From a virus: DNA of 30,998 bases. Numbering within the stretch: the stretch's first letter is position 1; each line of letters opens with the position of its first letter. The translations under genes were made by a program, and so were the position numbers. Positions 1 through 4,912 of the stretch are shown here, one piece after another. Where the stretch lies: IMG/VR virus record IMGVR_UViG_3300020438_000158, positions 1-30,998 of that record. One strand, given 5' to 3'. The notes below the pieces were generated by a model. It saw nothing but the letters and a program-made list of their open reading frames with translations, did no database searches and was not told where the DNA came from.

Positions 1-1515
1 GAAATGGGTCAGAGTCAACCGATTGATGATACCTTTGTAACTCCTGACTATCCTTATTGGGGTCTTGCCTATGTGCTTACACCAAAAGCAGCGAAGATTC
101 TTCTTGATGGAGATATTAAGCAGAATATGATACCAGTTGATGAATACTTGCCAAAGATGGTTCGTCAATTTCAAACACTTGCTTATAAGGTCAACGTAGT
201 CGAACAGAGAAACCGATCTGATTCTAAAAGTGATATTACAACTGGAAGTCGGTATGATGCGATGATTGACTTTCATGCTCATGCTTTGACGATGGGTACA
301 GAGGAGAGTCGATGTCTTAAACTTTACAGTAGTGCTGCATGTCATGGATTTGAGTTTGTTAACTTAGGTAAGGGTAAAAAGTGGATTGGTGGAGATATGC
401 TCAATGGGTGTCTTGGCGGTGGGCAGAAACTCAGAGCATTGAAGAAGTATATCAAGAATTTACCAGATCGGGACGTTGTTTTCTTTTGTGATGCCTATGA
501 TGTATTTCTTACGGACAGTTTGAATGAGATCATCTATCGGTATCTTGAAATTGGACATGATGTAATTTGTGGAGCAGAGAAGATCTGTTGGCCAGATGAT
601 AGATTGGCACAGAAGACAGAAGAACTTAATGCGAAGTACTTTCCTGATATGAAGACTGACTATCAGTATCTCAACTCAGGAACGATAATAGGTCGGGTCG
701 AAGTTCTTAAAAAGATATTATCTAAACTTCCAAAGAATGATGAGTCAGACCAGTTATGGATGCAGAAGATATTTCTAAGTGAGAAGTTTGACATCGTATT
801 GGATCAGGAATGTTATCTGTTTCAGACTCATGAACCCGAAGTCCATAAGGAGGGAGACCAATTAGTCAATCCGATTACGAAGTGTTATACATGCTTATAT
901 CATGGTAACGGAGGACAGGAACAGAAAAAACTCTTTCATAAAAAGTTTAAAGAGTTCTATGGTACATCAAGTCCGATCATATACACCCCGACCAAAAGAT
1001 ACGAAAAACTTTCAGATGAAATAATCCTTATAGATTATCTTACACCTTATATGTGTGACTCACTAATCGAGTTGAGCGAGCGTCACGGAGGTTATAAGAA
1101 CTTAGATGGCGATGATGTACCTGCACATGAAATGCGATTAAAGGAATTACAGTTATGGGATGTGACCGCACAGTACTGGGAGAATCATATAAAGCAAATT
1201 GTGTCAGAGTACTGGGAGTGTTGTAGTTTACATGGATTGAGAGATGCATTTATAATTAAGTACACCATGAACGGACAGAAGACGCTGAGATTGCACAGTG
1301 ATATAAGTCTGGTAAGTGGAAGTGTCAAGTTAAACGATGAGTATGAAGGTGGAGAGTTGTACTTTCCGAGACAGAACTTCTCTAATAAAGATGTACCTGT
1401 CGGAAAATGTATATTGTTTCCAAGTCAGGTCACACATCCCCATACATCCACAGAATTACTCTCAGGAACGAAGTGGAGTTTGACCATGTGGACTAACAAC
1501 ACAGTTAACACATAA
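1..1515 (+). CDS. Collagen-type glycosyltransferase/2OG-Fe(II) hydroxylase fusion (5' partial)
   Basis: The frame is open to the left edge, so the ATG at 4 is probably internal; residues are counted from it. Residues 18-50 (YWGLAYVLTPKAAKILL, then PVDEYLP) resemble the C-terminal end of GT25 collagen galactosyltransferases (COLGALT). Residues 118-315 match the PLOD/LH3 glucosyltransferase domain: GGGQK (138-142), the metal-binding DAYDVF (163-168), CWP (195-197), YLNSG (222-226), DQL (249-251), LDQE (266-269) and HGNG (300-303). Residues 340-496 are a double-stranded beta-helix dioxygenase with H431-x-D433, H480 and K490. The H-to-basic spacing of ten fits prolyl/lysyl hydroxylases, and Lys rather than Arg is prolyl-4-hydroxylase-like. 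Known family members hydroxylate collagen Lys or Pro and add Gal then Glc to hydroxylysine; mimivirus L230 is a viral two-domain relative. The substrate here is unknown. Domain calls are from motif reading. Confidence 0.85.
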   Translation, partial: EMGQSQPIDDTFVTPDYPYWGLAYVLTPKAAKILLDGDIKQNMIPVDEYLPKMVRQFQTLAYKVNVVEQRNRSDSKSDITTGSRYDAMIDFHAHALTMGTEESRCLKLYSSAACHGFEFVNLGKGKKWIGGDMLNGCLGGGQKLRALKKYIKNLPDRDVVFFCDAYDVFLTDSLNEIIYRYLEIGHDVICGAEKICWPDDRLAQKTEELNAKYFPDMKTDYQYLNSGTIIGRVEVLKKILSKLPKNDESDQLWMQKIFLSEKFDIVLDQECYLFQTHEPEVHKEGDQLVNPITKCYTCLYHGNGGQEQKKLFHKKFKEFYGTSSPIIYTPTKRYEKLSDEIILIDYLTPYMCDSLIELSERHGGYKNLDGDDVPAHEMRLKELQLWDVTAQYWENHIKQIVSEYWECCSLHGLRDAFIIKYTMNGQKTLRLHSDISLVSGSVKLNDEYEGGELYFPRQNFSNKDVPVGKCILFPSQVTHPHTSTELLSGTKWSLTMWTNNTVNT

Positions 1516-1532
1516 GAGTGAAAATGTAGGGT

Positions 1533-1548
1533 ATAATCTGTATGGAAT
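1533..1548 (+). repeat. 16-bp direct repeat, copy 1
   Basis: ATAATCTGTATGGAAT occurs here and again at 1668-1683, 135 bp downstream. This copy is preceded by GT so that it contains TATAAT. It may be a duplicated -10/start region, but no good -35 lies upstream. Confidence 0.6.
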
Positions 1549-1634
1549 ATGCGAAGGGGCGACTACTGAAGAACTGAGTGCTTTTTGTATAGTACTGATA
1601 CAGAAATAGGTTAAAAATACGTTTTAAATATGTT

Positions 1635-1642
1635 TATAAATA
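1635..1642 (+). promoter_or_regulatory. T4-type late promoter (TATAAATA)
   Basis: Exact match to the T4-like late -10 octamer recognised by the gp55 sigma factor. It lies in the gene-free spacer and points towards the structured-RNA region, not directly at a recognisable gene. In AT-rich sequence one such octamer can occur by chance. Confidence 0.4.
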
Positions 1643-1667
1643 TAAAACTGTCTTTTATTTGTCTTTG

Positions 1668-1683
1668 ATAATCTGTATGGAAT
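1668..1683 (+). repeat. 16-bp direct repeat, copy 2
   Basis: Identical to 1533-1548. Here the repeat is preceded by TG, so the TATAAT of copy 1 becomes GATAAT. Confidence 0.6.
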
Positions 1684-1818
1684 CTGTATGTATTGAGGGT
1701 AGAATGAGTATAGATTAATGGTCTCATAAATGGTCAGATTTCTTGTGTACTTAGCGAGCGTAGCATAAGGATCGCTCCTTGTCAACATATCAGGATTCGC
1801 AGATTTTTCAGGGAGGGG

Positions 1819-1847
1819 TTGACAGAATATCATAAAAGCATTATAAT
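1819..1847 (+). promoter_or_regulatory. Perfect consensus sigma70 promoter
   Basis: TTGACA (1819-1824), a 17-bp spacer, then TATAAT (1842-1847): both hexamers and the spacing are exactly consensus. The expected start is near 1854, two nucleotides before the base of a 13-bp stem. Such a promoter should be read by the unmodified host polymerase, so it is expected to act early in infection. No recognisable gene follows directly, which points to the structured RNA as its product. Confidence 0.8.
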
Positions 1848-2044
1848 TAAAGGAACTCGACTAGGTTTGGAGTCCTATTATGCACAAGATGTGGGAAACC
1901 TTCTGCATAAGAATCTAGTCGAGAGGTGAGGGACATCTTTACATAATGTAACAGAAGTCTCGACGAGAACATATATACTATTATGCAAACTCGTCGATAC
2001 ATCTCGTCGAGTATCATGCACATACACACATCTCGACTAAACAC

Positions 2045-2191
2045 ATGTACGACTACGAGTATCCATATGACATCGAGTACTCATCATATGATGATCTCGA
2101 CGAGACATATACGTACACATATGATCTAGATGACGATCATCCACGAGATACACATACGTGGCAAGAAATCGCATATATGCACTTTGCGTGA
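2045..2191 (+). CDS. Possible Tyr/Asp-rich small protein (48 aa)
   Basis: An ATG ORF of 48 codons lies inside the structured stretch. The product begins MYDYEYPYDIEYSSYDDLDE and is dominated by Tyr, Asp and Glu for 30 residues, then ends in a more ordinary tail (HTWQEIAYMHFA). There is no Shine-Dalgarno sequence before the ATG, and the frame stays open upstream to 1952 without another ATG. The composition could simply come from the repeated palindromic DNA (TATACGTAC, CTCGACGAG). Its transcript would come from the consensus promoter at 1819-1847. I recognise no family. Confidence 0.3.
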   Translation: MYDYEYPYDIEYSSYDDLDETYTYTYDLDDDHPRDTHTWQEIAYMHFA

Positions 2192-2212
2192 GCATGTTGC
2201 AGTGTGATACAG

Positions 2213-2240
2213 ACATCGTGAGGTAATACGATGTTGTTTT
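2213..2240 (+). terminator. Terminator-like hairpin ending the structured-RNA unit
   Basis: ACATCGT (2213-2219) pairs with ACGATGT (2228-2234) over an 8-nt loop and is followed by TGTTTT. The stem has few G-C pairs and the T-tract is interrupted, so termination may be partial. Confidence 0.45.
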
Positions 2241-2431
2241 ATACTATCTACAGATATTAACAGAAAGAAAAAGATATTACAAGAGGCAGTGTGGCAGCCT
2301 GATAATTGACACATATAATATTACAGAAGGTTACTCATATTAATTCATCGCAGGGGCGGTGGCGAAGATTTTATAGAGCGTACCTTCGCTCTTCATACTT
2401 CTATTATAATTGATCCATATCGGAAATCCAG
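2241..2431. other. Gene-free spacer with competing hairpins
   Basis: No gene is supported. Two mutually exclusive hairpins overlap: GCGAAG (2362-2367) with CTTCGC (2384-2389), and AGAGCG (2375-2380) with CGCTCT (2387-2392). A TATAAT at 2405-2410 lies 21 bp before the terminator stem but has no -35 partner. Confidence 0.5.
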
Positions 2432-2452
2432 CTGGCGTGTGCCAGTTTTTTT
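2432..2452 (+). terminator. Rho-independent terminator
   Basis: CTGGC (2432-2436), loop GTGT, GCCAG (2441-2445), then seven T. This is a textbook intrinsic terminator and separates the structured-RNA region from the small-gene cluster. Confidence 0.85.
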
Positions 2453-2454
2453 AG

Positions 2455-2526
2455 TGTCCACTAGTCGTTGTATTTGACAGCGGGATGGACTATAGTAAGA
2501 ATGTACAAAGGTTATTCCCAAATCTT
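2455..2526 (+). promoter_or_regulatory. Repeated promoter cassette, copy A
   Basis: Most diverged of six copies. Box TGTCCA (2455-2460), 30 bp, -10-like TATAGT (2491-2496), then ACAAAGGTT and TTCCCA (2515-2520), six nucleotides before the ATG at 2527. GTCCA/TGGAC can pair across the spacer. The segment from TATAGT to ATG closely follows copy D, which shows that the in-frame ATG at 2485 lies inside the promoter and is not the start. Confidence 0.7.
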
Positions 2527-2814
2527 ATGACTACAAAATTTGTAAAAGAACTCTACAACGAAGACTTAGTTTATTCTTCAGTCGTCTTCGGCATGGGTTT
2601 CTGGATAGACGACCAAGGTTTATTCATCTCAGCACCAGAATTCAAAGACGGGTCGCTCGATATCGACAATGCGATACCCGTGAGTGATTGGGAGTCGTTT
2701 GATGAATTGACCCCGCATCATCTCTCACACTTGATGAACGTTAACCAAATGTGTATACTCAAGAGAGATTCACAACAGATTGACTATTACGCAGGAGTTT
2801 TTCAAAATGCCTAA
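2527..2814 (+). CDS. Small acidic phage protein, unknown (95 aa)
   Basis: I place the start at ATG 2527, not at the in-frame ATG 2485. The longer version would translate the TATAGT promoter element and the TTCCCA leader that stand upstream of five other genes here. The product (MTTKFVKELYNEDLVYSSVV...) is acidic, with a central aromatic stretch (GFWIDDQGLFISAPEF). It has no signal peptide or membrane segment, and I recognise no family. Its stop overlaps the next start by eight nucleotides (ATGCCTAA), so the two are probably translationally coupled. It is the first gene of the cassette-driven region and likely expressed early. Confidence 0.75.
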   Translation: MTTKFVKELYNEDLVYSSVVFGMGFWIDDQGLFISAPEFKDGSLDIDNAIPVSDWESFDELTPHHLSHLMNVNQMCILKRDSQQIDYYAGVFQNA

Positions 2815-3007
2815 AGGAATTAACATCGAGTTAACACAAACTCAATACGACTACATGTATGAAGTGCTAATGGAAGCATACGCAAACGATGTAGCAGAGC
2901 AGAAAGATTGGGACGTGCAAACGTTTGACAATCTCATCGATAACATCTGTAATGGTAAATCTACCATTCTTTCAAATGATGTTAAAGGCATTATGCCAGT
3001 TAATTAA
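2807..3007 (+). CDS. Small phage protein, unknown (66 aa)
   Basis: Start chosen at ATG 2807, which has a Shine-Dalgarno-like AGGAG at 2793-2797. A longer version from a TTG at 2780 lacks any such signal. The product (MPKGINIELTQTQYDYMYEVLMEAYANDVAEQKDWD...) looks mostly helical and acidic, and no family is recognised. It overlaps the 3' end of the previous gene by eight nucleotides and is followed almost at once by cassette copy B, so the two genes form one unit. Confidence 0.75.
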   Translation: MPKGINIELTQTQYDYMYEVLMEAYANDVAEQKDWDVQTFDNLIDNICNGKSTILSNDVKGIMPVN

Positions 3008-3008
3008 G

Positions 3009-3082
3009 TGTCACATTCAACCCCCATTCGTAAGAGTGGCGGCTTATAATTAGTACATAAGCAAATTTCATTCCCAAGAATT
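3009..3082 (+). promoter_or_regulatory. Repeated promoter cassette, copy B
   Basis: Box TGTCAC (3009-3014) begins one base after the stop codon. A hairpin CCATTC/GAGTGG with loop GTAA fills the spacer, TATAAT is at 3045-3050 (30 bp from the box), then TTAGTACATAA, and TTCCCA (3071-3076) six nucleotides before ATG 3083. Confidence 0.85.
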
Positions 3083-3529
3083 ATGCCAAACTGGTGCAAA
3101 AACAGAGTTGACTTCTACTCAGAAAACAAAGAGGATCTAAAGAAAATCCTAGACATCTTTTCAAATAAAGAATCCGTATTTGGTCAAATCATACCAGAAC
3201 CAGATTGGAAAACAACACCAAACAAAGATGGCGAATTGCCAGTTGACAGAGAGTCACCATACCCACCACACTTTCCCGAATCAGGTATAACTGACGACAG
3301 ATGGTATAACTGGCGAAATGCAAACTGGGATACGAAGTGGGACGTTTCACAATCCGTAGAAATTGAGGAGGAAAGATACAAAGATGAGCTGGAATCTTTC
3401 ACAGCAGAATTTGATACCGCATGGTCACCACCCGAAGCAATCTGTCATGCCTTAAGGGAAATTTTCCCAGACGTGTCAATCTCATGGTTCTATGATGAAC
3501 CAGGAATGCAATTCGCAGGTTATCTATAG
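3083..3529 (+). CDS. YubB/Api92-like ferredoxin-fold protein (148 aa)
   Basis: The N-terminal MPNWCKN, the central WRNANWDTKWD (77-87), TAWSPP (112-117) and the C-terminal WFYDEPGMQFAGYL together match the signature of the DUF1281/YubB family, known from conjugative plasmids and from Api92 of the aphid-symbiont phage APSE. The fold in that family is ferredoxin-like and its molecular role is not established. The length is close to the compact members. It is a single gene between cassette copies B and C, which makes it look like a self-contained acquired unit. The family call is from motif memory, with good confidence in the family and none in the function. Confidence 0.85.
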   Translation: MPNWCKNRVDFYSENKEDLKKILDIFSNKESVFGQIIPEPDWKTTPNKDGELPVDRESPYPPHFPESGITDDRWYNWRNANWDTKWDVSQSVEIEEERYKDELESFTAEFDTAWSPPEAICHALREIFPDVSISWFYDEPGMQFAGYL

Positions 3530-3543
3530 GACAGTTTACAAAC

Positions 3544-3612
3544 TGGCACACTACAACCCCATTCGTTATGATTGGGGTTTATAATTAGAATATACACAAA
3601 GGATTCCCACCA
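3544..3612 (+). promoter_or_regulatory. Repeated promoter cassette, copy C
   Basis: Box TGGCAC (3544-3549), hairpin AACCCCA (3555-3561) with TGGGGTT (3573-3579), TATAAT at 3580-3585 exactly 30 bp after the box, then TTCCCA (3604-3609) three nucleotides before ATG 3613. The hairpin abuts the -10, so termination of upstream transcription and initiation would be tightly packed. Confidence 0.85.
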
Positions 3613-3741
3613 ATGTCAACATTACAGCACGAAGAAATTCTCTGGTCAATCTATTACGAAGTCATGGCAGAATTTCCATACATGACCGAAGATCAGCATA
3701 TTGAGATCGCAAACAAAAGATTTGAGGACTCATGCCAATGA
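3613..3741 (+). CDS. Tiny phage protein, unknown (42 aa)
   Basis: ATG 3613 stands three nucleotides after the TTCCCA of cassette copy C. The product (MSTLQHEEILWSIYYEVMAE, then FPYMTEDQHIEIANKRFEDSCQ) is predicted helical and acidic. It resembles in style the short helical proteins common in T4-like cyanophages, but no family is assigned. Its 3' end overlaps the next ORF by ten nucleotides. It is the first of three overlapping genes that would share one promoter. Confidence 0.7.
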   Translation: MSTLQHEEILWSIYYEVMAEFPYMTEDQHIEIANKRFEDSCQ

Positions 3742-3869
3742 ACATGGACTATGATGAAATCTTAAAATGTTACGAAGGAGTTGACGATGAACATGCATCA
3801 ACTTCATTCCAATTCGGAATAATGAACGACCTTTACTATCAACTTTTTTACAATTATGACAGGGATTGA
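3732..3869 (+). CDS. Tiny phage protein, unknown (45 aa)
   Basis: An ORF of 45 codons starts inside the end of the previous gene and overlaps the next by 14 nucleotides. The start could be ATG 3732, 3738 or 3744, all in frame (MPMNMDYDEI...). The product is acidic and rich in Tyr and Phe near the C-terminus (NDLYYQLFYNYDRD). No family is recognised. The end-to-end overlap on both sides is the main argument that it is real. Confidence 0.6.
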   Translation: MPMNMDYDEILKCYEGVDDEHASTSFQFGIMNDLYYQLFYNYDRD

Positions 3870-3984
3870 ACTTTTTATACTCATTGGCGGTTGCTATGCG
3901 ATCTATACAGTAGGCATGGCAATTTCAGCTCATTTGGATTATAGAGAATCCATGCTCAAATATAAGGATGAGTATGACAGTTAA
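3856..3984 (+). CDS. Tiny single-pass membrane protein (42 aa)
   Basis: ATG 3856 overlaps the end of the previous ORF. Residues 4-25 (IELFILIGGCYAIYTVGMAI) form one clear hydrophobic segment, followed by a charged tail (HLDYRESMLKYKDEYDS). This suggests a small inner-membrane protein with a cytoplasmic C-terminal tail. Function is unknown; small membrane peptides of phages often act on host envelope or lysis functions, but nothing here shows that. It closes the three-gene unit and is followed directly by cassette copy D. Confidence 0.65.
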   Translation: MTGIELFILIGGCYAIYTVGMAISAHLDYRESMLKYKDEYDS

Positions 3985-3989
3985 TAAAG

Positions 3990-4058
3990 TGGCACACAGT
4001 GGGTTCATTTTGATCTCATTGTTGTTTATAATAAGTACATAACAAAGGTTTCCCACTT
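3990..4058 (+). promoter_or_regulatory. Repeated promoter cassette, copy D
   Basis: Box TGGCAC (3990-3995) begins five nucleotides after the TAA stop. TATAAT is at 4027-4032 (31 bp from the box), followed by AAGTACATAACAAAGG, and TTCCCA (4050-4055) lies three nucleotides before ATG 4059. This copy has no strong hairpin in the spacer, so the box, the -10 and TTCCCA are conserved better than the stem. Confidence 0.85.
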
Positions 4059-4190
4059 ATGTACACCACAAAAGAATTTGACAAAGACGTAGCAGAGTTG
4101 AGAAAACTCATCAAAATGTGCGATGAACTGATTCAAAAACAGGACAGAAACACAGAGCATTTAATCAACCAATTCAACGGAGACAAGTAA
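4059..4190 (+). CDS. Tiny helical phage protein, unknown (43 aa)
   Basis: ATG 4059 stands directly behind cassette copy D. The product (MYTTKEFDKDVAELRKLIKM, then CDELIQKQDRNTEHLINQFNGDK) shows heptad-like spacing of Val, Leu and Ile and probably forms a short coiled coil. No family is recognised. One nucleotide separates its stop from the ATG of the next gene, so the two are likely co-translated. Confidence 0.7.
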   Translation: MYTTKEFDKDVAELRKLIKMCDELIQKQDRNTEHLINQFNGDK

Positions 4191-4191
4191 C

Positions 4192-4437
4192 ATGCAAAAT
4201 TTCAAACAGTTTTTAGATTACGTGATGTCATTCTATGGTGACGCAGATGCACTCTATCCAATCGACAATCTAACCAGAGAAGAAGTCGCATTAGCAACGT
4301 TGAATTATCTGGATCTGGTTGCATCCAGTAATGGAACAATCAACTGGGGCGATGGTGACTCTCTGGATCGTGAAAGAGTCAGAGACTTTATTATTAACAC
4401 AAGAGCGACCAAACCGCAGCTGCCAGTGTTCACTTAA
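4192..4437 (+). CDS. Small acidic phage protein, unknown (81 aa)
   Basis: ATG 4192 follows the previous stop by one nucleotide. The product (MQNFKQFLDYVMSFYGDADALYPIDNLTREEV...) is acidic, with a helical N-terminal half and a D/R-rich centre (WGDGDSLDRERVRDF). It contains no membrane segment or cysteine. I do not recognise a family. Cassette copy E starts five nucleotides after its stop, so it is the last gene of the copy D unit. Confidence 0.75.
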   Translation: MQNFKQFLDYVMSFYGDADALYPIDNLTREEVALATLNYLDLVASSNGTINWGDGDSLDRERVRDFIINTRATKPQLPVFT

Positions 4438-4442
4438 ACAAC

Positions 4443-4517
4443 TGGCACACACCCACTGCACACCGTTTACTTATCGGTTATAATAAGTACATAAGCAATT
4501 CACCCACTCTTCCCAAC
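4443..4517 (+). promoter_or_regulatory. Repeated promoter cassette, copy E
   Basis: Box TGGCAC (4443-4448), short stem ACCG/CGGT, TATAAT at 4479-4484 (30 bp from the box) followed by AAGTACATAAG, and TTCCCA (4510-4515) two nucleotides before ATG 4518. Confidence 0.85.
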
Positions 4518-4838
4518 ATGCGTAAAATTGAAATGATGATGAACTCAGCAATCAGATACAGAAAGAACTTCTCATCTGGTAACACTACGGTTCGTGCTTT
4601 CAGAGAATCAGTTGAAGTTTACCTACACGGAAACAACATTGCTTCACTTGATACAGCAACCCATGAACTCACTCTTAAAGATGGCGGGTGGCAGTCAAAC
4701 ACCACAAAAAGCAGACTTAATGCACTCTTAGATGAGTTCGTTCCAAGCATGCGTATTTTTCAAAATGACTGGACATGGTTTATCTCTGACAGTTTAGATG
4801 GTTCAAAACAACTTTTCACATCAGGTATGACAGTTTAA
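4518..4838 (+). CDS. Conserved phage protein of unknown function (106 aa)
   Basis: ATG 4518 lies directly behind cassette copy E. The product has the pattern RKIEMMMNSAI, NTTVRAFRESVEVYLHGNNIA, GGWQSNTTKSRLNALLDEF, MRIFQNDWTWFI. I recognise this as a recurrent small protein of marine T4-like phages; I believe it belongs with the family now called DUF8033, but that is from memory. The conserved GG-x(4)-TTKSRLNAL block suggests a nucleic-acid or ligand contact, which is inference only. It is a single-gene unit between copies E and F. Confidence 0.8.
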   Translation: MRKIEMMMNSAIRYRKNFSSGNTTVRAFRESVEVYLHGNNIASLDTATHELTLKDGGWQSNTTKSRLNALLDEFVPSMRIFQNDWTWFISDSLDGSKQLFTSGMTV

Positions 4839-4842
4839 TTAC

Positions 4843-4912
4843 TGTCACACCCGTCACCCCATTCGTGATGAGTGGGGTTTATAATAAGTACATACGAAAC
4901 AATTTCCCAAAC
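4843..4912 (+). promoter_or_regulatory. Repeated promoter cassette, copy F
   Basis: Box TGTCAC (4843-4848), a 9-bp hairpin with ACCCCATTC (4856-4864) against GAGTGGGGT (4870-4878) and a 5-nt loop, TATAAT at 4880-4885 (31 bp from the box), AAGTACATA, then TTCCCA (4904-4909) three nucleotides before ATG 4913. The in-frame GTG at 4865 lies in the hairpin and is rejected as a start. Confidence 0.85.

Larger units (their letters stand above)
1516..1818. other. Gene-free spacer after the fusion enzyme
   Basis: I see no supportable gene. The stretch is AT-rich and contains a 16-bp exact direct repeat, one T4-type late promoter match and a small hairpin at 1767-1780 (AAGGA, loop TCGC, TCCTT). A minus-strand reading frame here has no start context and no recognisable protein character. 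No tRNA cloverleaf or T-arm was found. Confidence 0.6.
1854..2240 (+). ncRNA. Putative structured RNA of about 390 nt
   Basis: The unit runs from the predicted start of the consensus promoter to a terminator-like hairpin. The 5' end folds as a long hairpin: 1856-1868 pairs with 1911-1923 (13 bp including two G-U), and 1878-1884 pairs with 1904-1910. Further downstream, CTCGACGAGA (1959-1968 and again 2096-2105) can pair with TCTCGTCGAG (2002-2011), and TCGACGAG (1960-1967) can instead pair with CTCGTCGA (1990-1997). More local hairpins are 2073-2100 (around the perfect palindrome TCATCATATGATGA), 2121-2140, 2141-2161 and the palindrome GCATATATGC at 2171-2180. The element CTATTATGCA is repeated at 1875-1884 and 1978-1987, giving alternative pairings. 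No known RNA family is recognised. It could instead be a structured mRNA for the 48-codon ORF at 2045. Confidence 0.5.

Noticed and set aside
1542-1577. An 11-codon ORF at the first direct repeat
   Set aside because: Too short to support; the second repeat copy does not preserve the reading frame after the ATG.
1624-2314. Minus-strand ORFs of 62-69 codons in the spacer
   Set aside because: They have no ribosome binding sites or recognisable protein character, and they run against a perfect + strand promoter and + strand terminators.
1516-2484. tRNA or tmRNA gene in the long spacer
   Set aside because: The GGTTTGGAGTCC at 1864-1875 looks superficially like a T-arm, but no matching acceptor, D or anticodon stems exist; it lies in the 5' hairpin.
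2485-2526. Upstream start ATG 2485 for the 95-aa protein
   Set aside because: The 14 extra codons would cover the TATAGT and TTCCCA elements that match the leaders of five other genes.
2780-2806. TTG start at 2780 for the 66-aa protein
   Set aside because: ATG 2807 has AGGAG at a suitable distance and a normal short overlap with the preceding gene.
4865-4912. GTG start at 4865 for the 72-aa protein
   Set aside because: It begins in the cassette hairpin and translates the -10 element; ATG 4913 follows TTCCCA at the same spacing as the other copies.
2455-4912. Repeated cassettes as a CRISPR array
   Set aside because: The units are intergenic, 350-550 bp apart in general, diverged, and separated by coding genes, with no short spacers.
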